Assembly (NCBI RefSeq): GCF_030517065.1
Contig: NZ_CP103950.1
Coordinates: 1,980,715-2,044,714, forward strand
Length of the DNA stretch: 64,000 bases
Reading direction: 5' to 3'
Source of the DNA: Riemerella columbina
GTDB taxonomy: Bacteria > Bacteroidota > Bacteroidia > Flavobacteriales > Weeksellaceae
The notes below the pieces were generated by a model. The model saw nothing but the letters and a program-made list of their open reading frames with translations, ran no database searches and was not told the DNA's origin. This document shows positions 26,348-34,664 of this stretch, piece by piece (position 1 is the stretch's first letter; the number at the start of each line of letters is the position of its first letter). The position numbers were made by a program, and so were the translations under genes.

Positions 26348-27480
26348 AAATAGGAATTCTTTGCTATCCCACCTATGGCGGTAGCGGCATTGTAGCCACC
26401 GAATTGGGGATGAGCCTCGCCCAAAAAGGCTATGAAGTTCATTTTATTAGCTCCAACCTCCCTGCGAGGCTGGATATGACCAATCCCAATATTTTCTTCC
26501 ATAAAGTGAATGTGGAAACCTACCCTTTGTTTAAATATCAACCTTATGATATTGCTCTGTCTTCCGCTATTTATCAGGTGGTTAAGCTCTACCAACTGGA
26601 CCTCATCCACGCACATTATGCCATTCCGTATGCCTATGCCGCCTATGTTGCCAAGCAAATGTTAGAAGATGAAGACATTCAAATTCCTGTGGTGACCACG
26701 CTCCACGGCACAGACATCACGCTGGTGGGACAGCACCCCAGCTATAAAGCCGCTGTACAGTTTTCTATCAACCATTCTGATGCGGTTACTTCCGTATCGG
26801 AGAGCCTAAAAAAGGACACGCTAAAAGCCTTCAATATCAAAAAAGAGATATTGGTTATTCCGAACTTCATCGATAATTCCCTCTATCGCCTTGATGCTAT
26901 ATGCCATAGAAATCAACTGGCTGAGGATAATGAAAAACTTCTGATCCATGTTTCTAATTTGCGGAAAGTCAAGAGAGTTCCTGATGTGTTAGCGGTGTTT
27001 AAACGCGTTCAAAAAGTGGTGGCAAGCAAGCTCATCATCATTGGCGAGGGTCCCGAAATGGAGTTAATCAATCATTTTTTAGTGGAACATCCGCATTTAA
27101 TTGATAAAGTGCGATTGCTCGGCAAGACCAACAACCTCTATGAGGTGCTGAAATGTACGGATGTGTTCTTGCTCCCCTCCGAACAAGAAAGTTTTGGGCT
27201 GGCGGCTCTGGAAGCGATGGCGGCAGGCAACGCGGTGATTAGTAGTAACGCTGGCGGCATTCCTGAGGTTAATATTCAAGGGGTTACGGGCTTTCTTTCT
27301 CCCGTAGGCGATGTGGAGGATATGGCGCTCAATACCATTAAACTCCTCCAAGATGAGGCGCTTTTAGCTCATATGAAAGCCAATGCCAAAACCATAGCTC
27401 ATATGTTTGACATCAAAAATATTATTCCGCAATACGAAGCAATGTATCAAGAAACTTTAAATTCTTATCAAAAAAAGTAA
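26344..27480 (+). CDS. bshA: N-acetyl-alpha-D-glucosaminyl L-malate synthase BshA
   Basis: BshA joins N-acetylglucosamine from UDP-GlcNAc to L-malate, the first step of bacillithiol synthesis. The 378-residue GT4 protein begins with the family signature MKIGILCYPTYGGSGIVATE and has LHGTDITLVG, SESLKKDT, the donor-site VIPNFID and LLPSEQESFGLAALEAMA. Length and motifs are complete. It overlaps the GH3 gene by 4 nt. bshC lies 22 kb away on the other strand, and the deacetylase bshB is not in the window. Confidence 0.95.
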   Translation: MKIGILCYPTYGGSGIVATELGMSLAQKGYEVHFISSNLPARLDMTNPNIFFHKVNVETYPLFKYQPYDIALSSAIYQVVKLYQLDLIHAHYAIPYAYAAYVAKQMLEDEDIQIPVVTTLHGTDITLVGQHPSYKAAVQFSINHSDAVTSVSESLKKDTLKAFNIKKEILVIPNFIDNSLYRLDAICHRNQLAEDNEKLLIHVSNLRKVKRVPDVLAVFKRVQKVVASKLIIIGEGPEMELINHFLVEHPHLIDKVRLLGKTNNLYEVLKCTDVFLLPSEQESFGLAALEAMAAGNAVISSNAGGIPEVNIQGVTGFLSPVGDVEDMALNTIKLLQDEALLAHMKANAKTIAHMFDIKNIIPQYEAMYQETLNSYQKK

Positions 27481-27499
27481 GATTTAAAGAAAAAACATT

Positions 27500-27507
27500 T
27501 ATATTTG
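27500..27507 (+). promoter_or_regulatory. -7 box TATATTTG downstream of bshA
   Basis: A perfect TAnnTTTG word 28 nt before a 23-codon open frame and about 110 nt before the DUF2851 gene; no TTTG is seen at the -33 distance. Confidence 0.4.
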
Positions 27508-27535
27508 TAAGCAAGTCATCATTAAATTTAAACTG

Positions 27536-27607
27536 ATGAAAACACGGCTTCAATCTCTGTTATTAACTGGCGTTAATCTGGTTTTGTGCATTTTATTTTT
27601 CAACTAA
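27536..27607 (+). CDS. Possible 23-residue membrane peptide
   Basis: ATG to TAA encodes MKTRLQSLLLTGVNLVLCIL plus FFN: a basic N-terminus and one hydrophobic stretch, the look of a tiny membrane protein. It is placed between a -7 box (27500-27507) and the DUF2851 gene (start 27618), which supports it. No homologue is known to me. Confidence 0.35.
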   Translation: MKTRLQSLLLTGVNLVLCILFFN

Positions 27608-27617
27608 AACCGACTGA

Positions 27618-28880
27618 ATGACAGAACAATTACTGCAATATCTTTGGCATCATAAGTTGATTAAAGCTCAGAATTTAGTTGACACTCAAGGTTTTGCGGT
27701 GAAAATTCTCAACTTTGGCACTTGGAATACCAACGCAGGTCCAGACTTTCTTTTGGCAAAAATAGAATACCAAGGGCTTATTTTGGTCGGACATATAGAG
27801 TTCCATCTGCGGTCCTCTGATTACCTTAAGCACCAACATCAGCACAATCCGCAGTATGATAATTTAATCCTGCACGCCGTTTATGAACACGATGAAACGA
27901 TTGAAGTTTTAGCCCAGAAAAACATTCCAACCATAGCGCTAAAGCCTTATATAGACGGTGCTACGCTGAATAAATATCAAAAAATGATGACGGCACAGCA
28001 AGGCATTCCTTGCGAAGGTCTTTTTGATAAAAATAAAATACCGCCCTTATTTTCTGATGAACTTTTACTCAAAAAATTAGATGAAAAAGCCACGCAGATA
28101 GAGCACGCGCTAACCCAAACCAAAAACGACTACGAGGCGGTGCTTTTTCGGTATTTGGCATATGCTTTTGGACTGAAAATCAATGCGGAAATTTTTCAAC
28201 AGTTAGCGGAAGGGCTTGATTTTTCTATCATCAATAAAGTACGACAACGGCAAACCCAATTAGAAGCCCTATTTTTTGGGCTCTGTGGCTGGTTAGAAAA
28301 ACCCGAAGACCCCGAAATGGGCATTTGGAAACGAGAGTTTGATTTTCTAAAAGCCAAATATCAACTACCCGAGCGCTTGGTTTCGCCGTTATTTTTAAGG
28401 TTGAGACCGCCTAACTTCCCTACCATTAGGCTTTCTCAGCTGGCGCATCTCTACGCTACCCATCAGCATTTGTTTTCTAAGGTGATTGAAGCACAAAACC
28501 TCAACGATTTATATACTATTTTTCAGCCTATTAGCGCTTCTGCCTATTGGGACAAGCATTATACTTTTGGAAAAACGACCCCAGAAGAAAAGCCTAAAAA
28601 ATTAAGCGCCGCTTTTATTCATTTGATTCTCATCAATGCCGTTTTGCCTTTAAGATATGCCTATTTTAAAAATCAAAAAGAAAATATTTCTGATGATATT
28701 CTCAATTTTTATCAAGAAATTCCCGCAGAGCACAACAGCATCATAACCTATTGGAAGCGTTTAGGCGTTCATTTTCAATCAGCGAAAGATACCCAAGCAT
28801 TTTTATTTTTAAAGAAAATTTTTTGTAATCATAAAAAATGTCTAACTTGCAGCATTGGTTATCAATTATTAAAACCTTAA
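27618..28880 (+). CDS. DUF2851 protein
   Basis: A 420-residue protein of the DUF2851 family, common in Bacteroidota. The family N-terminus is clear (QYLWHHKLI, FGTWNTNAGPDFLLAKI, GHIEFHLRSSDYLKH, NPQYDNLILHAVYEHD), with conserved Asp, His and Glu residues that could form a metal site. The C-terminus has CNHKKCLTCSIG, a compact Cys cluster that may bind metal. The function is unknown. It is 3 nt from the PspC-like gene. Confidence 0.88.
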   Translation: MTEQLLQYLWHHKLIKAQNLVDTQGFAVKILNFGTWNTNAGPDFLLAKIEYQGLILVGHIEFHLRSSDYLKHQHQHNPQYDNLILHAVYEHDETIEVLAQKNIPTIALKPYIDGATLNKYQKMMTAQQGIPCEGLFDKNKIPPLFSDELLLKKLDEKATQIEHALTQTKNDYEAVLFRYLAYAFGLKINAEIFQQLAEGLDFSIINKVRQRQTQLEALFFGLCGWLEKPEDPEMGIWKREFDFLKAKYQLPERLVSPLFLRLRPPNFPTIRLSQLAHLYATHQHLFSKVIEAQNLNDLYTIFQPISASAYWDKHYTFGKTTPEEKPKKLSAAFIHLILINAVLPLRYAYFKNQKENISDDILNFYQEIPAEHNSIITYWKRLGVHFQSAKDTQAFLFLKKIFCNHKKCLTCSIGYQLLKP

Positions 28881-28883
28881 CAG

Positions 28884-29108
28884 ATGATGTTTCAAAATAT
28901 GAGACACCGAATGGAGCGAGAGTGGTTTGGCGTTCTTACCCGTGTAGGCTCCAAATTGGGCATTCCCGTTTCTAAACTCAGGGTGTTCTTTATCTATTCC
29001 ACCTTTGCCACGGCGGGCTTTTTCTTTTTGCTTTATCTTGGGATGGCTTTTATGCTGTGGATTAAAGACATTTTTATCATCCGAAGACCCAGCGTTTTTG
29101 ATTTATAA
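28884..29108 (+). CDS. Small PspC-domain membrane protein
   Basis: A 74-residue protein with the PspC fold: GVLTRVGSKLGIPVSKLRVF followed by a hydrophobic segment (ATAGFFFLLYLGMAFMLWI). PspC proteins help sense inner-membrane stress; this single-domain form is common in Flavobacteriia. The start can be either of two adjacent codons (28884 or 28887). It sits 9 nt before the GNAT gene. Confidence 0.8.
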   Translation: MMFQNMRHRMEREWFGVLTRVGSKLGIPVSKLRVFFIYSTFATAGFFFLLYLGMAFMLWIKDIFIIRRPSVFDL

Positions 29109-29117
29109 TTTCAATCG

Positions 29118-29654
29118 ATGTTGAGCATTACCCCTATTCCAATCACCGATATAGCGCAGTTAGAACTCGTTTATCAGTCTTATTGTCAAGCTTTTCCAGA
29201 AGACGAAAGACGGAGCAAAAGTCAATTTTGGGCTTTGGTTAAAAACCAACCTTTGGCTTCGGCACACGCTATTTTTCAGGGTGATGATATGGTGGGCTAT
29301 CTTATTTTATGGACTGTTTCTGCGGGGATTTTTATTGAACATTTTGAAATTTTTCCTGCCTACCGAGGTCAAAATTTAGGTTCTCAAGTATTGCAATCCT
29401 TGGGTACTCAATTTGGAACGGTGATTTTGGAAACCGAACCTCCACATCTCAATTCTATTGCAGAAAGACGCTTGAATTTTTACATCAGAAATGGCTTTGT
29501 CGTTATAGACACCGACTATATACAACCGCCTTATGAGGCTTCAAAAAGCCCTTTAAACCTCTATCTTATGGCAAATCAAACCATAGAAAATCAGGTGGCG
29601 CTCATTAAGGAAATTCACGCGGTAGTTTACTCTTCTACCGAACATTCTGATTGA
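29118..29654 (+). CDS. GNAT family N-acetyltransferase
   Basis: A 178-residue protein with a GNAT acetyl-CoA loop (FPAYRGQNLGSQVLQSLG) preceded by IFIEHFEIF and followed by LNFYIRNGFVVID. It should acetylate a small molecule or protein amine; the substrate is unknown. It ends the plus-strand run that begins with DUF2851. Its last 20 nt overlap the restored 3' end of the convergent frameshifted gene. Confidence 0.85.
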   Translation: MLSITPIPITDIAQLELVYQSYCQAFPEDERRSKSQFWALVKNQPLASAHAIFQGDDMVGYLILWTVSAGIFIEHFEIFPAYRGQNLGSQVLQSLGTQFGTVILETEPPHLNSIAERRLNFYIRNGFVVIDTDYIQPPYEASKSPLNLYLMANQTIENQVALIKEIHAVVYSSTEHSD

Positions 29655-30380
29655 GGAATTTGGCTTTTTCGGCTTCGGCTTTCATCATAAATTTGGTAAT
29701 ATCCGCAGGCGATAGTTTGCCATATTTTAATATCTGAGCCTTATCAAAATCTTGAAGAACAAAGGTAACAAAGCGGTCTTATCCATTTTGGAAATTCCCA
29801 AGGCTTCAAAATAATGGTCGCCCAAATGCTCAACCAAATGAATCATTAAATCTATCTCTTGCCACTGATTTTGCACCTTGCCCACACTAAAACCGTCACC
29901 TTTGGGTTGGATAAAACGCTCTGCATTTTGCAGTGAAAATTCCTGTAAATCGGCTGAAGTTTTGGTTTGATAATCCAAATAAATATCGCGTTTAAGGTTC
30001 TTTAACGCCTTCTGGGCAGGGAATTGGCGGACATCATTTTTTAAATCGCCTGTCGCTTTTATGCTAATTTTAACTTCTGGAATTTCCCTTACCTCAATCC
30101 TTAATTTCCACTTAAAAATGGAACTAAAATCTTGCGCATTGAGCTGATGTTCACTTCTTTCAAAGCCATTTTTGACCCAACGGAGGCGTTCTCCTGTTTG
30201 GGCTTTAATTTGGAAAAAGCCTTGTGCATTGGTTTTGGTTTTCTCATCGTTACTCAGATTGACCACCCAGACCTCCGAAAGGGCGAAACCGCTTTCATCA
30301 GTGATATAGCCGCTCAATATTTGTTGGGCAAACCCCATAATCGATAAAAATAAAAGGAGAAAGGATAAAGTTTTTACCAT
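29635..30380 (-). pseudogene. Frameshifted exported protein with carboxypeptidase-regulatory-like domain
   Basis: The first frame (29727-30380, 217 residues) has a signal peptide (MVKTLSFLLLFLSIMGFAQQ) and a carboxypeptidase-regulatory-like domain (GYITDESGFALSEVWVVN), then breaks into an unrelated short tail after SKMDK. Adding one G near 29777 restores a continuous frame to the TAG at 29635-29637: DRFVTFVLQDFDKAQILKYG, then KLSPADITKFMMKAEAEKAK and a short end. This continuation fits Flavobacteriia homologues as I know them. The total of 746 nt is one short of a multiple of three. The deletion is real or a sequencing error; the function of the intact protein is unknown. Confidence 0.85.
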
Positions 30381-30511
30381 ATAGAATTATTTATTAATTC
30401 AAAAGTAAATATTTAAATGCTATTTTGATTAAAATCAACCCTATTTAACATCAATTTATCATTTATTAACAAAATCAACCTTAATGTTTTATTTTTATAA
30501 AATTATTTTTT

Positions 30512-30542
30512 TTTGTATTCATCTAAAATTTTCTTAACTTTG
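30512..30542 (+). promoter_or_regulatory. Promoter of the tmRNA gene
   Basis: TTTG (30512-30515), 19 nt and TAACTTTG (30535-30542) form a full consensus Bacteroidota promoter that ends 14 nt before the mature tmRNA 5' end. Confidence 0.85.
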
Positions 30543-30556
30543 TAGACTTTTCCTAT

Positions 30557-30954
30557 GGGGCTGACTGGTTTCGACAGCAAGGTCAATGGGTAAGTAAGCA
30601 TGCAGAGAACCGTAGCGCGATCTCTTTAATCCCTTGCTACAAGATTTTAACTGGCAACGAAGAGTTTGCTCTTGCTGCTTAATCCGAAGCATAGTAGGAT
30701 AAGCATTTTTCCCGAAGTATAGTAAGGAAACAAGATGTCTCACGGTAGCTCCGTTCTGCGGCGACCGAGTTTGAGGCATAGGAAATGCAGAAATAAGCCT
30801 TTGGGGGCTTTGACCAAAGGACGAAAACTCTAAAAGATAAGCTTGAAATTGAGTGTTTGCTCTCTGTTTTAGGTCGAAAATGAATAGCAAAATAAGCATG
30901 TAGAAAGCTTGCGTATTGCTTGTTTGGACGAGGGTTCGAATCCCTCCAGCTCCA
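30557..30954 (+). ncRNA. ssrA: Transfer-messenger RNA
   Basis: tmRNA frees stalled ribosomes and adds a degradation tag. The 5' end GGGGCTGACTGGTTTCGACA pairs with CAGCTCC at 30947-30953 to form the tRNA-like acceptor stem; the T arm GGTTCGAATCC is at 30934-30944. The CCA end is not fully encoded. The tag frame at 30653-30682 reads GNEEFALAA and stop, so the peptide is probably A-GNEEFALAA. Total about 398 nt. Open frames across this gene on the other strand are spurious. Confidence 0.97.
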
Positions 30955-31000
30955 CAAAACACACTTACAATCAACTGATTAAAAGTATTAAGGACTAAAA

Positions 31001-31035
31001 AAGGGACTATTGGAATTTTCAATGGTTCTTTTTTT
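31001..31035 (+). terminator. Terminator downstream of tmRNA
   Basis: A 12-bp stem with three wobble pairs (arms 31001-31012 and 31020-31031) and a 7-nt loop is followed by T residues. A-rich sequence before the stem means that it could also stop transcripts coming from the SulP side. Confidence 0.7.
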
Positions 31036-31159
31036 ATGATAATAGCTACACTTTATAAAAAATCGCTGAAATATTAATTTTAAATCAATATTTCTATATT
31101 ACCTTAAGCTTTTTAATTTCATATTTATTTAGATAGAGGAGTATCATCATTTTAAACTA

Positions 31160-31196
31160 TATCCTCCGCCATCAATTAAATTGATGACGGAGGATA
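31160..31196 (-). terminator. Long hairpin after the SulP gene
   Basis: Two 18-nt arms (31160-31177 and 31179-31196) pair with a single mismatch and almost no loop, 22 nt past the SulP stop codon. There is no strong T run on the minus strand, so it may be a terminator or an mRNA 3' stabiliser. A perfect 7-bp palindrome, CTTTATT-A-AATAAAG, lies beside it at about 31202-31216. Confidence 0.5.
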
Positions 31197-31217
31197 AAAT
31201 TCTTTATTAAATAAAGG

Positions 31218-32822
31218 TTACATAGCTCTTCGGTGCTCTATTTTAATGTGAGAATGTTGGTCTTTTTCGTAGTCTCGGTATGAGGTTTTGAAGCCTAAAA
31301 GTTCTACCGTAATGTCTTCCTCTTGAGCGCGGATATTGGTAAAATCTTGAATCAGCTCTATCACATCTACCGTAATATAAGAAGTGCCTCGAGCATCAAT
31401 AATGACTTTAGACTCAGGCTTGATATTTTTTAGCGTTTTTTTAATGGCGGCTTTATTGAGGAACGACACCTCCTCTGCCAATTTAATGGTCACCTCATCG
31501 GCATCGCCTAAATCTTCTTTGCTATAATAATAAGCCCTTTTCATATGCCCTTGTAGGATGTAGAAAACGGAAATTACCAAACCAATCCCTACCCCTTTCA
31601 GCAAATCTGTAGCCACCACCGCTATTACCGTTGCCAAAAATGGAATCAGCTGATATTTTCCTTTTTTCCAGAAATGAATCAGTTTAGAAGGGCTCGCCAG
31701 CTTGTAGCCAATCAGCAATAACACGGCTGCCAAAGTTGCCAACGGAATTTTATTGAGTAGCGCTGGAATCGTCAAAACACAAACCAAAAGCAACACACCG
31801 TGTGTCATCGTGGAGAGTTTAGAAGTCGCACCAGCATTCGCATTTGCGGAAGAACGCACCACCACAGAGGTCATCGGTAAGCCCCCAATCAACGCACTAA
31901 CGATATTACCAATGCCTTGCGCTCTTAGTTCTAAATTGGTATCGGTAATTCTTCGGTGCGTGTCCAAACGGTCGGCAGCCTCTATACAAAGCAAAGTCTC
32001 AATAGACGCCACCACCGCAATGGTTGCCCCAAGAATCCAGACCTTAACATTTAAAAAACCAGAAACATCAGGAAGGGTAACCATATTTTTAAAATCTTGA
32101 ACCGACTGTGGCACAGGGAGTTTCACCAAATGTTCTGATTGTATAGCCCAAGTGCTTCCTGTTTGGATAAAAACCTCGTTGAGCAAAATCCCTGCAAGCA
32201 CCGCCACCAAGGCTCCTGGCAACATTTTCAATTGTTTTAATGCTGAAATGCGCTCCCACATCAGCAAAATCATCAGCGAAACCACTGTAACCGCCATCAC
32301 TCCGAAATGTACAGATTGCGAGAGATTAACGACATAATTTTGTATAGAATCCCAATTGTAACCGCTTTCAAAAAGGGTGATATTGCCTTCATAATCTTGA
32401 TCATAGCCCAGCGCGTGCGGAATTTGTTTCAAGAAAATAATCACGCCAATCCCTGCTAACATCCCTTCTATCACATTATTAGGGAAATAATTAGAAATGC
32501 TGCCCGCCCTTATAAAGCCCAAGGTCAACTGGATCAATCCCGCAATAATCCCTGCGCACAAAAAGAGCTCAAAGGAGCCTAAATCAGAAATGGCGGCTAA
32601 AACAATGGCTGCCAGACCCGCCGCAGGTCCAGACACTGAAATATGAGAATTACTTATCACACCGATCACAAGACCGCCCACAATCCCCGCAATAACGCCA
32701 GATAACGGCGGTGCGCCAGATGCCAAAGCGATCCCCAAACAAAGCGGCAAAGCCACTAAAAATACGACAAGTCCTGCAGGGAAATTTTCCTTAATCCCCC
32801 CTATCAATGATGTTTTTTTCAT
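31218..32822 (-). CDS. SulP family anion transporter with STAS domain, probable bicarbonate transporter
   Basis: A 534-residue inner membrane protein with the SulP core (GLVVFLVALPLCLGIALASG, GIVGGLVIGVISNSHISVSG, GLPMTSVVVRSSANANAGA) and a C-terminal STAS domain (about 435-525, with AAIKKTLKNIKPESKVIID). SulP proteins carry sulfate, bicarbonate or other anions. The neighbouring beta-carbonic anhydrase gene points to bicarbonate uptake, an inference from context. The lack of any sulfate-assimilation gene nearby supports this. Confidence 0.9.
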   Translation of the reverse strand: MKKTSLIGGIKENFPAGLVVFLVALPLCLGIALASGAPPLSGVIAGIVGGLVIGVISNSHISVSGPAAGLAAIVLAAISDLGSFELFLCAGIIAGLIQLTLGFIRAGSISNYFPNNVIEGMLAGIGVIIFLKQIPHALGYDQDYEGNITLFESGYNWDSIQNYVVNLSQSVHFGVMAVTVVSLMILLMWERISALKQLKMLPGALVAVLAGILLNEVFIQTGSTWAIQSEHLVKLPVPQSVQDFKNMVTLPDVSGFLNVKVWILGATIAVVASIETLLCIEAADRLDTHRRITDTNLELRAQGIGNIVSALIGGLPMTSVVVRSSANANAGATSKLSTMTHGVLLLVCVLTIPALLNKIPLATLAAVLLLIGYKLASPSKLIHFWKKGKYQLIPFLATVIAVVATDLLKGVGIGLVISVFYILQGHMKRAYYYSKEDLGDADEVTIKLAEEVSFLNKAAIKKTLKNIKPESKVIIDARGTSYITVDVIELIQDFTNIRAQEEDITVELLGFKTSYRDYEKDQHSHIKIEHRRAM

Positions 32823-32996
32823 TTGTAAAATTAAATTATAATCGTGAAGCCTTAACCTTATAGATTAAGGTAAAAATAAGTTGAACGCGATTTTTAACCC
32901 GATGATTATCTGCAAATTCAATACAAAACATCAGCCCTCCAAAGCATCGCTAAGAAGTCAAAAAATCGTTATAAAAATTGGGAATTGAGAAAAAGC

Positions 32997-33287
32997 CTAA
33001 GCCTCGGGAGGCGGCGTGGTTATAGATAATATTGGCGACCGATGAGCGGGCTCTGTGTGTATAGAAACACGGGGTGCTTTTTCTATCTCTAAGTGGACAA
33101 AAAGCGCTTTGAGGCTCATCTGCTCAGGAAGTATTTTCTCCGAAAACGAAAACGGAGCCGTGTGGGTTTCTTCTTCAGAAACTGTGATATTTGCCATTGG
33201 AATTTCCCAATCCATCACCTTAGCGATACTCGGTAACGCCATAAAATTAAGGAAAATCAATAATACAAAAATGCTTCTCAGTTTCAT
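32997..33287 (-). CDS. Small exported protein of unknown function
   Basis: A 96-residue protein with a signal peptide (MKLRSIFVLLIFLNFMALPS, cut probably near IAK) and a mature part of about 70 residues rich in Glu, His and Pro, ending PPPEA. I recognise no family. It lies between the carbonic anhydrase gene (17 nt upstream) and the SulP gene (174 nt downstream), all on the minus strand, so it may be part of the same inorganic-carbon unit. Confidence 0.55.
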   Translation of the reverse strand: MKLRSIFVLLIFLNFMALPSIAKVMDWEIPMANITVSEEETHTAPFSFSEKILPEQMSLKALFVHLEIEKAPRVSIHTEPAHRSPILSITTPPPEA

Positions 33288-33304
33288 CTTAAAAATGATA
33301 TTTT

Positions 33305-33988
33305 TTAAGGTTTAGAGGTTTTTCTGCGCCTCATCACCCAATCAGAATCGGTAAGGTTGTAGATTTTTTGAATATTTTTCAATATTTTCTCAAAATCAAT
33401 TTCTAAATCTATCAACTTGCCCGTTCTTAAATCAAACACCCAACCGTGTACGATAGGAAATTCCTCCAAGATGTAGCGTTCTTGCACGCACGCCATTTTA
33501 ATCACATTGATGCATTGTTCCTGCACATTAAGCTCCACAAGTCTATCATAGCGCTTGCCCTCGTCCTCAATTTTGTCTAACTCCGCTTGGTGGATGCGGT
33601 ACACATCTCGAATATTACGAAGCCAAGGATTGAGCAAACCTAAGTCTTGGGAGGTCATCGCCGCCTTTACGCCACCACAATTGTAGTGCCCACAGACCAC
33701 GATGTGCTTGACCTTCAAGTGTTCCACAGCATACTGAATAACGGCGGTAGAGCTCATATCCAAGGCGTTCACGATGTTTGCCACATTTCTATGAACAAAG
33801 ACCTCGCCAGGGCTCATCCCCATCAGTTCTTCCGCTGTAGCACGGCTGTCAGAGCAACCAATGTACAAAAACTCAGGCGTTTGTGTTTCGGCTAATTTTT
33901 TAAAAAAATTGGCATCTTGGTGAAGTTTTCCTTCTACCCATTTTTTGTTGTTTTCGAAAATTACTTCGTACGAATTACTACTCATCAT
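33305..33988 (-). CDS. Beta-class carbonic anhydrase
   Basis: It interconverts CO2 and bicarbonate in the cytoplasm. The 227-residue protein has the complete zinc site: Cys45, His101 and Cys104, with the Asp47-Arg49 dyad in CSDSRA and VVCGHYNCGG. The start can be either of two adjacent ATG codons. It is the first gene of a minus-strand group with the small exported protein and the SulP transporter, a classic pairing for bicarbonate supply to carboxylases. Confidence 0.95.
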   Translation of the reverse strand: MMSSNSYEVIFENNKKWVEGKLHQDANFFKKLAETQTPEFLYIGCSDSRATAEELMGMSPGEVFVHRNVANIVNALDMSSTAVIQYAVEHLKVKHIVVCGHYNCGGVKAAMTSQDLGLLNPWLRNIRDVYRIHQAELDKIEDEGKRYDRLVELNVQEQCINVIKMACVQERYILEEFPIVHGWVFDLRTGKLIDLEIDFEKILKNIQKIYNLTDSDWVMRRRKTSKP

Positions 33989-34107
33989 ATATAAAATTTA
34001 AAAATTAGTTTCATCGCTTTTCCATAATTTCCGACACTGCCCTTCCGCATCAAAAATTGTGCAAATTTTGTTGTTATCTATCGTTGTAAAAGTATTTTAA
34101 CAGTTTT

Positions 34108-34659
34108 TTAAGAGATCATATGGTTGATATACCCCTCGGTAGCGTTGTCGTTAGGGATAATTTCTGCGGGATTTCCGACCACGATGGCATTATCGGGAAC
34201 ATCGGTATTCACATAGGCATTGGGGGCTATCAGCACATTATTTCCGATTTTGATATTGCCCACTATCACAGCGTTAGCCCCTATCCAGACTTGGTTTCCG
34301 ATGATTGGTGTACCTTGTTTTTTGCCTCGGTTCTGTTGTCCGATGGTCACGCCCTGCGCCATATTGCAGTTTTTGCCAATAATCGTTTTAGGATTGACCA
34401 CCACGGCGCCCCAATGTCCAAGATAAAAACCCTCGCCAATCTGAGTTTCAGGATAAATCTGAAAACCATATTTGATTTGATAATGCCGAAGTACCACTTT
34501 CCAAAACGCGCCTAAAATAGGGGTATGCAAGTAGTGCTGTGCCTTTCTAAAACAATAAATATAATGCAAATTAGGGCTCCAACATTTCTTCAAAATGGAA
34601 AACGGAGAAAGCCACTGTCCCGTTGCTCGGTAAAAATCTTTTTGTATAATGGTTTTCAT
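34108..34659 (-). CDS. Hexapeptide acyltransferase, serine acetyltransferase-like
   Basis: A 183-residue protein with left-handed beta-helix repeats (IYPETQIGEGFYLGH, TIIGKNCNMAQGVTIGQQNR, WIGANAVIVGNIKIGNNVLI). It resembles serine O-acetyltransferases, and the same fold is used by enzymes that O-acetylate surface sugars. Because it follows a glycosyltransferase gene (5 nt gap) at the end of a glycan operon, sugar O-acetylation is more likely than cysteine synthesis. Confidence 0.82.
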   Translation of the reverse strand: MKTIIQKDFYRATGQWLSPFSILKKCWSPNLHYIYCFRKAQHYLHTPILGAFWKVVLRHYQIKYGFQIYPETQIGEGFYLGHWGAVVVNPKTIIGKNCNMAQGVTIGQQNRGKKQGTPIIGNQVWIGANAVIVGNIKIGNNVLIAPNAYVNTDVPDNAIVVGNPAEIIPNDNATEGYINHMIS

Positions 34660-34664
34660 AATTG

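Noticed and set aside
30534..31022. Open reading frames on the minus strand across the tmRNA gene, with a WSWRDSNPRP-like protein start.
   Set aside because: They are antisense to the tRNA-like 3' end of tmRNA; this peptide is a well-known false translation of such RNA genes.
34108..34659. CysE for cysteine biosynthesis.
   Set aside because: The fold fits, but it is the last gene of a glycan operon and lacks cysteine genes nearby; sugar acetylation is the simpler reading, though CysE-like activity is not excluded.
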